From positions 1,860,001 to 1,924,000 of the forward strand of contig JAPNXP010000006.1 in NCBI GenBank assembly GCA_028753945.1: a stretch of DNA of 64,000 bases, read 5' to 3'. This document shows positions 21,191-32,639 of this stretch, piece by piece; positions within the stretch are counted from its first letter, which is position 1, and the number at the start of each line of letters is the position of its first letter. The translations under genes were made by a program, and so were the position numbers. This stretch comes from Hexactinellida sp. DTS-2022 (lineage: Eukaryota; Porifera; Hexactinellida). The notes beneath the pieces were generated by a model. It saw only the letters and a program-made list of their open reading frames with translations. It searched no databases and had not been told where the DNA came from.

Positions 21191-22316
21191 CACTAGTCAC
21201 CCAGCCTTGTGTTTCAATGGTTATTGTTGTTTATCGATTTCAACCTAAGAAAATTTTTCTAAGCGTTCAGAACTGTGTACCAGATGTATTTTAAACTGAG
21301 GATAGACGTGTTATGATTGAAGCAAACATCTCTGTAGACTAATTTCGACTAAAATATTCAAGAGGACAGTTCTTCTTATGGGATTAGGCTAGAATTAGTA
21401 GCTAACCCAATCCTTTTTTGTCCATACCTCGAAATGGCATGAAAAGGTGCTAATATTATATTACTCGAACCAATAGAAACACAGATAAGCGGTATACCTG
21501 AATAAATCCTTCAGATGACAGACTTTGGGCCTCAGATAACATTGAAGAGTAATGTAGCTGAAGGTTACTGAAAATGAATTAGACGAACTAGAGGAGTGCA
21601 ATGATAAAAAGGGAGAATAGGAACAATACAATCACATGGTTGAAGAAAATATAGGAATTGAAGAAGAAATTAAGCCAAAGCGGCAAATAAAGGCAGAATT
21701 ATTTGGCTAACCGGTTCCTTTGGATTCAATCAATTGATGTTTAAATGAAAGGAAGGCGTTATAGTGTAGTTTTAATATACGGTATGTGTAGTTGTTGAGT
21801 AATCACACGTTAGTTGGCTATCCAAATAGTAAATAGAATTAAATATCCGAGTTAGCAGCAATTTACTTATTACTATTTCTTTCAAGAACAAATACTAATA
21901 ATTTCACAAGAACAAATGATTAAGATATCTGACTGAATAAAGAAATACATACTTATTTCCACCTAAATGATCAAAGTCATCTGATGTCGCCGCTCCTCAA
22001 CTATATTCTCCATCGGAAAAACACGAAAGCTATTGCAAGCGACATCATAACGGATTACCAGACAGCATTTAGTAAGCTCCTTCGTATTAAGATATAGCGT
22101 GTACGCCGATGGTAGTATGATTGAGACCAAGACCGCTTCTATATGTAGCTTCGCATTGCACATGCTTTATTTCTCAACAGTAAGCAAAGTTTGGTACAGG
22201 CATAGCCACAGGGGTAGAACTTTCTTAAATTCCAGAGGACTTAGAGCCCTGGCAGAATTGCTAACATTTCATTGTAATTTATTATACTAAGTATTATCAT
22301 TCTTTTTTATTTCTAG
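21191..22316. other. probable CSN2 intron/upstream sequence
   Basis: No coding segment matching the N-terminal half of CSN2 was recognised. The short frames at 21963-22290 have no family signature. The last bases, a T-rich run and TTTCTAG, form the splice acceptor of the CSN2 exon at 22317. Confidence 0.5.
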
Positions 22317-23182
22317 GTAAACTCTATTTCGATCAAGGAGATTTTACACGTCTATCTCGAGTGTTAAAACAATTGAGACAAGCATGTCAAACTGAAGAGG
22401 GCGAGGAAGACCTGAAAAAAGGTACTCAGTTACTCGAGATATATGCTTTAGAAATACAAATGTATACTGAACAAAAAGATCACAAGAAACTTAAGGTACT
22501 TTATCAACAGTCTCTCAACATAAAATCCGCTATACCCCATCCACTCATAATGGGTGTAATCAGAGAATGTGGTGGTAAAATGCACCTTAGAGCAGGTCAA
22601 TTTGAAAAGGCGCACATCGACTTCTTTGAGGCTTTCAAGAACTATGATGAATCAGGAAGTCCACGGAGAACAACTTGTCTAAAATATGTTGTTCTCGCTA
22701 ATATGTTGATGAAATCAGATATAAATCCTTTTGACTCTCAAGAGGCTAAGCCTTACAAACAGGAACAAGAGATACTTGCAATGACAAATCTAGTACAAGC
22801 ATATCAAAGTGGGGAAATAAAACAGTTTGAAAATATTCTTAAGAACAATCATAAAACCATTATGGAAGATCTGTTTATTCGAGAACACATTGAAGATTTG
22901 CTCAGGAATATACGTACTGAAGTTTTAAAGAAATTAATAAAACCGTATACAAGGATAAATATTCCTTTCATCTCTGATGAACTTTGTATTACTAACATTG
23001 AAGTAGAATCACTATTGGTATCATGCATCCTAGATCTATCTATCAAGGGACAAATTGATCAAGTTAACCAGATCCTACATCTCGAGAGGGAATCAGAGAA
23101 ATGTTCTAAATATAGAGCTTTGGATAAGTGGGTTGAGGAGGTTAAAAATATACAATGTGGGATTTTAAATAGAGTCAACTGA
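22317..23182 (+). CDS. COPS2: COP9 signalosome subunit 2 (CSN2/COPS2), C-terminal exon
   Basis: CSN2 is a PCI-domain scaffold of the COP9 signalosome, the nuclear/cytosolic complex that removes Nedd8 from cullin-RING ligases. CSN2 contacts the cullin and Rbx1. After the acceptor TTTCTAG at 22311-22316 the exon reads [10 protein letters not shown], then the highly conserved [69 protein letters not shown] and [20 protein letters not shown], the last part lying in the PCI domain. It ends at a C-terminal ALDKWVEEV helix and a TGA. About 288 residues are present of a protein usually near 440. The N-terminal helical repeats must lie on exons that I could not find. The frame is open throughout, so this is most likely a live host gene, whose 5' part may lie left of the transposon cluster. 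Confidence 0.93.
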
Positions 23183-23424
23183 TTAACATTTTTTACTATT
23201 GTGTTAATAGGCTTATTCCTCCTTTTCTAAAACATTTTGTATTGTTACTATTGACTATGTTTGATATTTCGCTTACACAAATACTGCAACCATTATTCTT
23301 AATTGTTAGCTATTCCAATATTTAGCATGTCCTCAAGTCTTGTTACCCATATTACTTCTACTATGTTCGGCACAATATTGTCACCTTAGAAACTATATGT
23401 ATATCTTCTGAATGAAGATTTCCT

Positions 23425-23550
23425 TAATCATAGGCGTAGCACGTGGTCCGGACTAGTTTTATTTATTCTACTATATTATATAAGAGGGTCCGGTTTTGGC
23501 CGGACCACTTCAACTGTTTGGCCGGAGAGTTTTCAGATCCGAGCGACCAG
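23425..23550. repeat. GGTCCGG-rich dispersed repeat E, copy 1
   Basis: ATAGGCGTAGCACGTGGTCC through TTTGGCCGGACCACTT to GAGCGACC. The same sequence is at 52943-53090 inside the P-type MITE. Confidence 0.65.
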
Positions 23551-23644
23551 TGGCGTAGCCAGCTTTTTTATTCGGGGGGGTCAAAGGTAGTTCCAAATTA
23601 TACTATAGTTTGTCGTCATTAGATAGTATAAACTTTAATAATAA

Positions 23645-24018
23645 CTAACGCACTTCGCTTGCTAGGTCGCTTCGCAGCAGAACACAACCACACACCAACT
23701 CTTCGCGGTTGATGTGTGGTTTATACACTTCTAACATTGATTATAAAACCTAAATAGGCCTACGATGTGAAATTTTAGTGATTATGTCATCATGCGATAA
23801 TGACTAAGCATATTGCTAATCTGGTGTGACCTACGTGTCCCCACCATTACTGTACATGTCCGATTAAATTTTCAGATTTTTTCTCTTAGAGGGCGCGAGT
23901 TAAGTCATATTAGTTGAATTTTCAGGGTTCATGAAATGTGACAATTACGTCATAACTTGTCGAGGTGTGAGAAATTTTTAGTGGATATCTCGACTTGTTT
24001 GCGGGTACCAAAAGTTAC
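23645..24018 (-). mobile_element. Helitron-like repeat H, copy 2, split by a hAT element
   Basis: Matches 15752-16219. It continues at 25340-25395, on the other side of the 24028-25332 insertion, which restores the ACCC(A)CATATGCCAA..GGAAACCGTCCA order of the uninterrupted copies. Confidence 0.7.
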
Positions 24019-24146
24019 CCACATATGCAGGGTTGCCAACCCAAAAGGATTTTTTCCTTTCCCCATCTTCCCATCTTCCAGACCTACCGCAAAACTTTTC
24101 AATCTCCCGCTTTTTTGGAAATTGTTCCTATATTAAGATTTATGGT

Positions 24147-24500
24147 ATACGAGCCTTTCGGTGTCGGTCGCTTTGCGACGGATCGGTGCTTCGCACCTCA
24201 GGTTAACGGACGCTATGCGGCCTTACTCCTCACCCTTGTCTTGTTACCATGGAAAATGGCAGAAAGGGAGTTATATACATCCCTTTAGAAAATTTCCATA
24301 ATTTTAGCTTGTTTTTCATATTCTAAATTTATAAATGCGAAATTCGTGTTCAGCACACTTGTTTACCTATAATACCCGTTGAAAGCTATCTTCTAGGTTG
24401 ATTTTGAATTTCCTTAATTTGTTTACTTATTTGTGTCAACAACGACAACAAATATTAATATTAGAAATTTATAAATGCGAAATTCAAGTTCAGAATACTT
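24147..24500. repeat. dispersed repeat S (satellite-related), copy 1
   Basis: Begins TACGAGCCTTTCGGTGTCGG..GCTTTGCGACGGATC and ends with one to two units of CAACAACGACAACAAATATT..AAATGCGAAATTC. The same order is at 63745-64000, and the end units resemble the inverted 47575-48440 satellite. Confidence 0.7.
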
Positions 24501-24570
24501 GTTATACCATTTGACAGTTGGTTTATATCCCAAATATTATTCGGTTTCTATTCCCCATCACTCTAATACA

Positions 24571-24602
24571 ATCCGGACAAACAAACAAACAAACAAACAC
24601 AC
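24571..24602. repeat. (CAAA)n microsatellite
   Basis: Six or so tandem CAAA units inside the hAT-like element. Confidence 0.9.
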
Positions 24603-24749
24603 AACAATCGAGATAATAATAAAGATATCTAAAATAACTGGATTTCTTTGAAAAAATTAGCCTAGATACGAGAACCAACTTTTGTTCTACTCATATACTT
24701 GTAAGTTAGTTAAGATTCTTTAACCCCCTTATTTTTACACTGTAGTATT

Positions 24750-24989
24750 ATGTTTAATTCGAATTTGGAAGAAATTCTTAAAAATATCTCGGTGGGTTGC
24801 ATCCTCCAGAAAGTTGTTATACCAGATATGATGCTGCATATTTTCCGTTTAGTTTATATGTCAATCAGTGCAACCAAGGGTGGAATAAGCTTTGCTACAC
24901 ATTACAAATTTGATGGCCTAATCGTCATGAAATTCCTCGAAAACTCTAGAAAAATGTCCATAAATGACGAGCAATTTGAAGATATTTAA
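24750..24989 (+). CDS. hypothetical 79-residue frame
   Basis: An open frame starting MFNSNLEEILKNISVG with no recognisable domain, inside the 24028-25332 element. The composition is ordinary for a soluble protein (GGISFATHYKFDGLIVMKFL), and a poly-A-signal-like AATAAA lies within about 40 bp of its stop. It may be a fragment of a captured exon or chance. Confidence 0.25.
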   Translation: MFNSNLEEILKNISVGCILQKVVIPDMMLHIFRLVYMSISATKGGISFATHYKFDGLIVMKFLENSRKMSINDEQFEDI

Positions 24990-25442
24990 ATCTGCTACAT
25001 CTACGTATATCAAATAAAAAATCTTACTTTGTAAAATTTTTAATTCAATAATCTAGCTATTTCGTTTTGTTGTATTATTGCATACATTGGGTGAATACGA
25101 GATACGCGAGATGAAATTTGATAGATAGAACTTGAAAAATAAGCGTTTCCTAATTGTAGATATTCAAACGTAAAAATTAATCATATTGTATCGTTCTATT
25201 CATGATAGATTCAAAGAAATAGTATATATTTTGAGTCTCCCGCTTTTCATCTTCGACCTCCCGCTTTAAGGTAAAACTCCCGCCAATAATGGCAAACTTC
25301 CCGCTTTTTGGTTTTCAGAAGTTGGCATCCCTACATATGCCAATTTGGAAACCGTCCAGTTTCTTCAATCAACTCAAACATACAAACAAATATATATATA
25401 TATATACACACACATAAAGGTTTATGTTTTAATAGTATAGAT

Positions 25443-26229
25443 CAGTGGTTCTCAAACTTTACAGCACGGACCACTTCAGCAAATATTAGGGTCTCCCTGT
25501 ACCTCCAAATGACCGATATTTATATACTCCCCTGAAATCTACGTACAGCAGGGGTTAGCAAACTCGCCTTTTTAGAACGTATGCTGCCAGATTGCTTATT
25601 TGGTGCTGCCGGTAGCAGCAATGCCTAAAAATGTTCTGCGAGGACAATTTTGAATTTTTTGTACATTTTAAGGAATTTTTAACATGCTTTAATACTTGAA
25701 ATTTGATTATATTTTAGTTTTATAATCTAGATACTATAGGATTGCCATGTAACTGATTATTTATTCTGACCACAAATTAATTAACGTGTTAGTGTTTACC
25801 AGCTATTTTTGATCAACAAACTCCATTGAACTCTATTTATATGTCAAAATATTTATGGGGCAAGCTCCCAGACTCCCTTATAAATCGCTGGCTACGCTCG
25901 CTTTGTTTCTCGGGCACCCTCTTTTGAACATTTCTGGACCCGCTAGTGATTCTTATAAATATAGTAAGGCTTGAAGCCAATTAATTCACTCCAAAAAACA
26001 TTTTTTTAGAAACGCCGGTACTGATATGTCCTTACCTAAATGTGACTGGTATACTGCAAAAGTTTGCGAACCCCTGACGTTAGCATAACGTGCTATAAAG
26101 TACAATTGCAATGTGTCTAATGACATTTCAATTTTGATATATTTAAAGTAAAATGAGATACCTCCGCGTACCATTAGAAAGAGCTCGCGTACCATCAGTG
26201 GTACGCGTACCACAGTTTGAGGGCCACTG
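25443..26229. mobile_element. hAT-type element with perfect 8-bp TSD
   Basis: Termini CAGTGGTTCTCAAACTTT and, in reverse complement, CAGTGGCCCTCAAACTG. TSD GTATAGAT is perfect (25435-25442, 26230-26237). It contains a second hAT-type element at 25549-26076. Confidence 0.9.
25549..26076. mobile_element. nested hAT-type element
   Basis: Termini CAGGGGTTAGCAAACTC and, in reverse complement, CAGGGGTTCGCAAACTTT. The flanks share only ACGT of eight bases, so the TSD has decayed or the ends are slightly off. It lies wholly inside 25443-26229. Confidence 0.65.
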
Positions 26230-26759
26230 GTATAGATGCAATGGTCAATCATTAACCTTTATTCAATGAGTATCAGATAAGTGTTTTTTATATGCAATAC
26301 ATTTAACAAAGAGAATCTGTTGTCGATTTTACAGTAGTAATTGTCTAATTCTTCTTTTTTATAGTGGCGAAGAAAAATTATCTGGTCTTGCAATAATATC
26401 TGCCCATGGACGTGAAATATAAATAGAACCAAAGGAAATCATCAACGAACCGGCCAAACTAACAGGAAATCTATTTTGTAGTAGTCACTTGTAGTATAAG
26501 TGAAGACAACAATATTTGCTAAAATGAATATTATACGTATTTAAACAATATTTCTTGTATTTTTAGACCCATAGTCTCTGGAGTTTCCACTAATCTGGAT
26601 AGATAGATATAATTTGTAACTAATGAGCAAAATATTTCGGGGGGGGGGTTCATGGCCCCCCTGGCGACACCCATATTAATGGAGGCACAATTTCCATGGT
26701 GAACCCCACTTCCCGCTTACAACATTCCATTTCAATATAATGTTGCCATTGGTGTGTAT

Positions 26760-28055
26760 CTGAATTATTTAGGTACACCGCCACATGACAAAATTATGCA
26801 GCAATATATTTTGGGGATAATACAGACTTAGTGTATTAGAAAACAGTTTTAGCTGGATCCAGGTCAGAAGATTGGCTGACAGACGTGATGGAATCGGGAT
26901 TAATAAAAGGCGAACCAAAGATTATTTCTCCCTTGTAGGTATAATTAGACTGTACATGAATTTCATCAAGTTTTAATTAAAATAACATGTCTTTTTGAAC
27001 TTATCAATATTCTGGCACTCAACTTTCAAATAATCAACAAAATTTGTATGTAAACCATTGTTTGAATAGAGTCTTCTGAGTATTGAAGGATGGGGTAAAC
27101 TAAGACAATCCAATGATTGCAAATATTGTAACAACCAGAAGATATCAATTGAGCTTTAAGGGAGAAGACTAATGTCAAGACGTTATAGGGGTTTCTTGTT
27201 TTCGACATATCTAAGTCTTCGAGCTGACAGAGAATAAATTGCAAACGATTAATTAATTTTTGAGAATCATGAATTGTGGTATTTTCGTTAGTTGTTAACT
27301 TTTCTACTGTGTACTTAACACTATCGATTGCTTTGGTGATTCCTAACTCAATATCATCTGGCTTTTGATACGTGTCGAGTTCTTGTAATAATTGAGAAAT
27401 TTGACGCATGTCAGTAATCTGAGAAATCCTTGTTTGAATTGGTACCTCGTTAAGAAAACATTTGACATTCAATTCTTCATTTAATATTATCTGGTGAGAC
27501 ATTATTAGTAGATGTCCAGACAAGATTTTTTTGAAGATGTGCAGGGTAGTTGGACTAGAGCGAAAATATAACCATTCTTCATGCAAGTTTAAAATTGTAT
27601 ATTTCTGTAGCATTTCATCAATGCTCATCACGGAGTACTTTTCATTCTCTGTTTGGTGTTCAGCAATACTCAACTGAAGCGCTTTACGAAAATGTCGGAT
27701 ATCTAATTCATCGCGGTAAAGACATTCAGGAAATACATTTTGATCTTGTAAGTAAGATGGGCAATTTGGTAGAATATTAGGCTTAGAACCCTTGCGAAGA
27801 ACAGGCTTACGCGAAAACTTCTTGATAGAACCATCGCCTTGAGGAATTGCAACAGAAAGTAACAGGTCCTGCTCACTAAAATGTTTAGCGCAGATGAAAA
27901 TTCTGCTCTATTGCCAGGCATCATCTCGATATAAAAACTTTTTCCAATCATCTTGTACATCCTTTGGCCAGTGATGTAACATCTCAAAAATAGGAGTGTA
28001 TTCAGTACCATCATAATTAGCAACACTACACCTGTTTGGCAAGATTCTAGTATAT
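26760..28055 (-). pseudogene. P-element/THAP transposase relic
   Basis: Read right to left. An acceptor-like CTAG near 28040 is followed by part of a THAP zinc finger (NRCSVANYDG..MLHHWPKDVQDDWKKFLYR, in-frame stop, then IFICAKHFSEQD). The long frame 27770-27026 follows (LSIAEHQTENEKY..EMLQKYTILNL). After a frame change come LPHPSILRRLYSNNG, then, further left, YKGEIIFGSPFINPD and DPAKTVF. LPHPS.LRRL and YKG..IFG...NPD..TVF are characteristic of P/THAP9 transposases, preceding and following the first catalytic Asp. The first coding exon was not found. Several stops and shifts make it inactive. It is clearly distinct from the P element at 34290-37866. Confidence 0.75.
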
Positions 28056-28059
28056 ACAA

Positions 28060-28470
28060 AAATGAAAGAAAAGATAAATAAAGAGTAGAAGCATAAAAGA
28101 GTAAGTGGTGTGGTAATTAGAAAGGCACAAAAATGTGTGGAAAAGAGATTGATCTAGACTGAATGGTAGTAAACTTATATTCAAATATTGTGGGTGGTTT
28201 ACAAAATAGACTTGAGGTAATCCATGGTAATGGGAAAATCAATCAGTGAATAGTCTATAGTAACGTAGTCTGTGGATTGGACTGTATAAGCGGATGTCAC
28301 AGGAGTTCCATGACATCACAGAGAAAGATTGTAACATCTTACAAGCTGTGAAGAGTGCGATTTAAGAAAAGCCAGGAAAAAATAGCAATTCAAAATTGTA
28401 GTAAAGCCAATATCTACTGGAATACTCTCTCGTTGTCAGTTAGGCCTCATCGACTTCAGAGACATGTCAG
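28060..28470. other. no recognisable gene
   Basis: No coding family or repeat boundary was recognised between the P relic and the integrase relic. Confidence 0.45.
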
Positions 28471-28579
28471 AGGAACATTACAAGCCTAAGAAGTGTATTC
28501 CATCTTGCTGGCTGACTGGTGTATTAGGATCACCTCACAAAATTCATACGTTTTTGTCCACTGAAGAATGTGTGCAGAA

Positions 28580-29010
28580 GAGGTAGAGGATATATTATGT
28601 GAACTTAGCAATCCTCATATTCTGCAGAACGATCACGGCAGAGAATTAAAGTACAACATCCTATACTCTCTTATTAATTAAAATTGTCCGAACACTTATA
28701 TTTTACATGGAGATCCAAGACATCCAGAAAGTCAAGGTTTTGTAGTGCGTGCAAATCGTGATGTAAAAACGCACTTTCTTCTAAGATTAGGGATAACTTA
28801 AACGACTTGTGTTGGATAAAGTATGTTAGCTGTGTCCAACTCGAAAAGAATACAACATACCATTCAACCATTGGTACGACTCCATTTGAGGCGCTATGTG
28901 ATCGTAAGCCATCTTTTGTTCTCTGACCATGGAATACCCAGCGAGCTAGCTTCACAAATTCACGATGATGGGATTTGGAAAGAGTTATTAACGATATAAA
29001 TAACACTCCT
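28580..29010 (+). pseudogene. KRBA2/SCAND3-type integrase relic
   Basis: The frame beginning EDILCELSNPHILQNDHG corresponds to the second catalytic Asp region (Asp kept, the following Asn replaced by His). HGDPRHPESQGFVVRANRDV is the third-acid region, with the expected Glu changed to Val. After a frame change, WIKYVSCVQ..TTYHSTIGTTPFEALCDRKP is the integrase C-terminal motif. The catalytic Glu is lost, so this copy is dead irrespective of its frameshifts. It is diverged from the pair at 2.8-4.7 kb, so it is an older insertion of the same broad family. Confidence 0.75.
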
Positions 29011-29304
29011 CAATTTGAAACATCTTCAAGCAATCACCTTCCATCTAACGCCAACAACGAGGACACAGATCTAACACTGCATTAAGTTGAGCTACCATTC
29101 CAAGTCCCGAGGATTCGGCATGAATATCTCGATGATATATCTATCACAAACTGATTCACAACTACCCCCTGAATGTATCCACGTGTTCTCTTAACAAGCT
29201 CCGACACATTTTACCGCAGGTGACCTCAACTGTATTAAATGTGGCGTCAAAATTAGAGGTTCACGTAAGTCTTATAGATCTTTGCGTCATATTAATTTAT
29301 TTCT

Positions 29305-29345
29305 GGGGCTTTATGCACTAAACTACTTAAACTTAAACTTATACT
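29305..29345. repeat. probable PIF-Harbinger terminal sequence
   Basis: GGGGCTTTATGCACTAAAC followed by ACTTAAAC repeats resembles GGGGCCGTATTCACTAAG at 59597. Each lies a few hundred bases outside a Harbinger gene. Confidence 0.5.
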
Positions 29346-29696
29346 TATACTTAAACTATGCAATTACTTAGTTTTTAATACTTTTTATTAAGTATGAGCA
29401 TACTTCTTAAACTTAACTTTATACTTAGTTTTTACATAGTATATATGCAAAAAGTAAGTACAATGCTTAGCTCTTTAGTTAGTTTGCCATTAAACTAAGG
29501 ATTATTCTAAAAATTGCTTAAAGCTTCGTTATGCTTATCAATATTATGAATATTATGGATATTATTTAAGATTCAAACTTGATGCATATACACAAATATC
29601 TTCCTAAACATCTTCGATAAGTTAAGAATTAGAATGGCAGTTGCTCTCCTACTCATTGAACTTAATTCAGCTAACTGTTTGCAGACACAGAGTTTT

Positions 29697-30508
29697 TCGC
29701 GATAGGCTGAACCCCCTTGATGCATAAAGTGTTACTGAATTCATCACTAGATATAGGATTACTAGAGGGATGTTCGTACAGTTACATGAAAATATTGCCA
29801 AATTTCTTATTCGATGACAAGTAGGTCACATTCCTTACCAACAACTCAATTGGCTGTTGCACTTCAATTTTTGGCTACAGGTTCGTTCCAAACTGTCGTT
29901 GGAACTTGTCATGGGATATCTCAACCCTCTGTCTCATGGTGCATTGCTGCAGTATCAGATTCCCTCTGCTTACATGCAAAAGAGTTCATCATATTTCCTA
30001 ACCAGCAAGAACAAGCAACCATCCAACAGTCTTTTCAAGAAAAGGATGGTTTTCCATTTGTGCTAGGCTGTATTGACTGTTCTCATATGAATATTGTTGC
30101 TCCTGCAGTCAATGAACCAACATATGTGAATAGAAAGAATTAGCATTCGATTAACATTCGAGCTATTTGTGACTGTGATTTGAAGTTTATCGATTTAGTT
30201 GCAAGATGGCCGGAGAGAACACATGATGCTTTCTTATGGAAACAGTCTGGCTTAAATCAGAAATTTCGAGCGGAGAAATATCCATTATGGGTGGGTGGTT
30301 TGTCGGAGATAGTGCTTATCCTCTAACCCCAAAACCTATTGCGTCTATCTTATTCCCAATTACACCTGGAGAGAGGAGATATAATCATGCATTTTTAAAG
30401 ACGCGGAAAAGTATCGAATTTGCGTTGGTTTGTGGAAGAACCGTTGGAGATCGATGGACAAATCAGGAGGTTCTCTTTGCTATACACCGGAGAGAGCTTG
30501 TAAACTAG
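29697..30508 (+). pseudogene. PIF-Harbinger (HARBI1-like) DDE transposase, broken
   Basis: An N-terminal segment (RDRLNPLDA, stop, VTEFITRYRITRGMFVQLHENI) leads into 29814-30143: the helix-turn-helix-like SFQTVVGTCHGISQPSVSWCI, and GCIDCSHMNIVAP carrying the first catalytic Asp (the usual GxIDGxHI), then YVNRKN and a stop. Translation continues INIRAICDCDLKFIDLVARWPERTHDAFLW, the second-Asp region. The next frame (30236-30508) has WFVGDSAYPLTP and TPGERRYNHAFLKTRKSIE, the third-acid region. All blocks are in the order seen in HARBI1, so only a stop and a frameshift or two separate it from an intact gene. The partner Myb/SANT gene is at 32062-32637 on the other strand. Confidence 0.9.
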
Positions 30509-30539
30509 CTGTAGCAACAGTTGCATAATATTTGTATTA

Positions 30540-31603
30540 GTGGGGTCAAAAGTTACGGTTCCGTGACCAACCTCTGGATAGTTAAGTTTTATGCCTGATT
30601 CTGATACTTTAGGATATAACTCGCGATTTAAGCTCCCATGCCGCTCTGGAAAGTTTGGGCAAACTTTTTGATAGCGACAAATTCAAAGGGCCTCCGGCAA
30701 TCATTTTTTGAAAAATTAAGGCCCCTCTCTGAACATTTCATAAATTGAGATTAGAGTATTTTTGAACAGTATGCAATAAGTAGTAGCTGCACTGAAAATT
30801 TCAACTCAATCGGGACTATACTTTTAATGTAATAACCTTTTGAAGATTCTTACGTCATTTGTCACCATGGGAGGTCCCTTCTTTAAACTATTTTTTTAAG
30901 GGATTTGAAGCATATCTCATCCTATATACATGCAATAACCTTTTACCTCGCTATGTAGTATGTCTCCATGTAAATCTCGGTAATAGACCTAAATTTACCA
31001 CTTTGACTATACAAAAATTAAAAAATCCAGTCATTTGACGTCAAAATTGTGATAATTATATATATAAAGTGGCCGAATAAAACGATTATGGGTCAATTTT
31101 TTTTGCTTCGTCACCCCCATGTGAGATCTCCAGAAGAGTAAAAGTGGTAAATTTAGGTCTATTACCGAGATTTACATGGAGACATACTACATAGCGAGGT
31201 AAAAGGTTATTGCATGTATATAGGATGAGATATGCTTCAAATCCCTTAAAAAAATAGTTTAAAGGAGGGACCTCCCATGGTGACAAATGACGTAAGAATC
31301 TTCAAAAGGTTATTACATTAAAAGTATAGTCCCGATTGAGTTGAAATTTTCAGTGCAGCTACTACTTATTGCATACTGTTCAAAAATACTCCAATCTCAA
31401 TTTATGATATGTTCAGAGAGGGGCCTTAATTTTTCAAAATGATTGCCGGAGGCCCTTTGAATTTGTCGCTATAAAAAAGTTTGCCCAAACTTTCCAGAGC
31501 GGCATGGGAGATTAAATCGCGAGTTATATCCTAAAGTATCAGAATCAGGCATAAAACTTAACTAGCCAGAGGTTGGTCACGGAACCTTAATTTTTGACCC
31601 CAC
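30540..31603. mobile_element. 1.06-kb fold-back element D with TA duplication
   Basis: Arms are inverted copies over nearly all of the length, centred near 31070. Termini GTGGGGTCAAAA..GGTTCCGTGACC. TA lies on both sides. It splits the Harbinger transposase from its Myb/SANT gene. One-arm copies are at 5260-5580 and 14540-14795. No coding capacity. Confidence 0.85.
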
Positions 31604-32061
31604 TATATATGGGTTACAATTGCAACAGCCTATTGCAATTGCTTCCTGTTGCCAACATGAAGCACCTTATGAAACGGATGACATCAGTGACGTATTCCTT
31701 GATCCTACTACACATGGACAGACAATTCGCCAAACAGTTGTAATTGAGTACTTCAACTAGTTTGTGACTTCCAAAACAACATTTCTTACTTAGTTTTACT
31801 ATTCGTGAATACATACTAGCTAAAAGGTTATCATGTAATACTATAATTATTAATATGATTCTAGTCTGTTCTTGTTGGTAAAAAGGAGGAAGTGATGGAA
31901 AATACTGTTGATATCTATGTTGGAAATGAGGTGGTGGGTTAGCTTGTATCTTTGAGTTACTATTTGCCATCATGGTGATCATTTTATTCTGATTCGAGAT
32001 TAAAATATCTATTTTGGACATCATACTCTCTGTGAATTTTCAAGTTTAGAGTCGATTGCCT

Positions 32062-32637
32062 CAATAATAAAGATTTTCTGTTCTTCACTCTAGTATGCTT
32101 CTCAAGATAATATCGGTCTCTGAATAGTCATTAAGTCTCCTCTTCCGTAGGGGGTGCATCTCAAGTCCCGCCGATGTACTCGTTTGTGAAGAAACAACTT
32201 TGGATAGAATTCCTGGAGGAATACAACCAGCATCACCACCACTTAGGGGACTATTACAGGACATCATAGAAATATTAATCCCGTCAGTTATTCCTTCGAA
32301 AGATTCTTTTTCCTTTATACATTAGATTTTCATTTCAAATTCTGTGAGTTCAGCTTCTGTGGGCCACCACCTGTCTTCTTTGCTGCTGACAACTTGTCAC
32401 TAATGATTGGTTTGTGTTTCACAAGGACGTTACACAATTTTTATAGACATCATCCTTGCTCCGAATAGTTGCATGATCTCGGGAAATAGTACGAGCAATT
32501 TAATCCCAGACTTCATCTTTTTCGCTCGAGGTTAACTTAGAGCTGAATCCACCAAAAAGTTGGGACTTATTTCCCCACATTAAATCAACCAAAGTGTGGA
32601 TTTCTTCATTCGATAAGTTCTTTGCTCTAGCTTTCAT
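32062..32637 (-). pseudogene. Harbinger Myb/SANT-like (NAIF1-type) DNA-binding protein, broken
   Basis: Read right to left from a Met at 32637: MKARAKNLSNEEIHTLVDLM, then WGNKSQLFGGFSSKLTSSEK and DEVW. This is the Myb/SANT-like helix pattern that Harbinger elements use to carry their transposase into the nucleus and to bind the ends. A stop follows (VW-stop-IARTISRDHATIRSKDDVYK), and several more occur downstream. Remnants of the coiled tail continue to about 31,900 (NQNKMITMM). The opposite orientation to 29697-30508 is the usual Harbinger arrangement. Confidence 0.75.
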
Positions 32638-32639
32638 TA

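Larger units (their letters stand above)
24028..25332. mobile_element. hAT-like element inserted in repeat H
   Basis: Left terminus CAGGGTTGCCAACCCAAAAG; the right terminus in reverse complement is AGGGATGCCAACTTCTG. ACATATG (7 bp) is present on both sides (24021-24027, 25333-25339). TCCCGC-rich subterminal repeats are at both ends. No transposase was found; the only frame of note is 24750-24989. It carries satellite-like sequence at 24147-24500. Confidence 0.75.

Noticed and set aside
23550..26680. Possible larger element from CAGTGGCGTAGCCAG to CCTGGCGACACC
   Set aside because: The ends are a known type and roughly inverted, but similarity is short, and no target duplication was found.
28674..29006. 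110-residue minus-strand frame
   Set aside because: Antisense of the integrase relic. The plus strand carries HPESQG and TPFEAL motifs.
31614..32024. 136-residue minus-strand frame
   Set aside because: It may be the degraded tail of the Myb/SANT protein (NQNKMITMM), but the rest has no family signature, so it is only mentioned under that gene.
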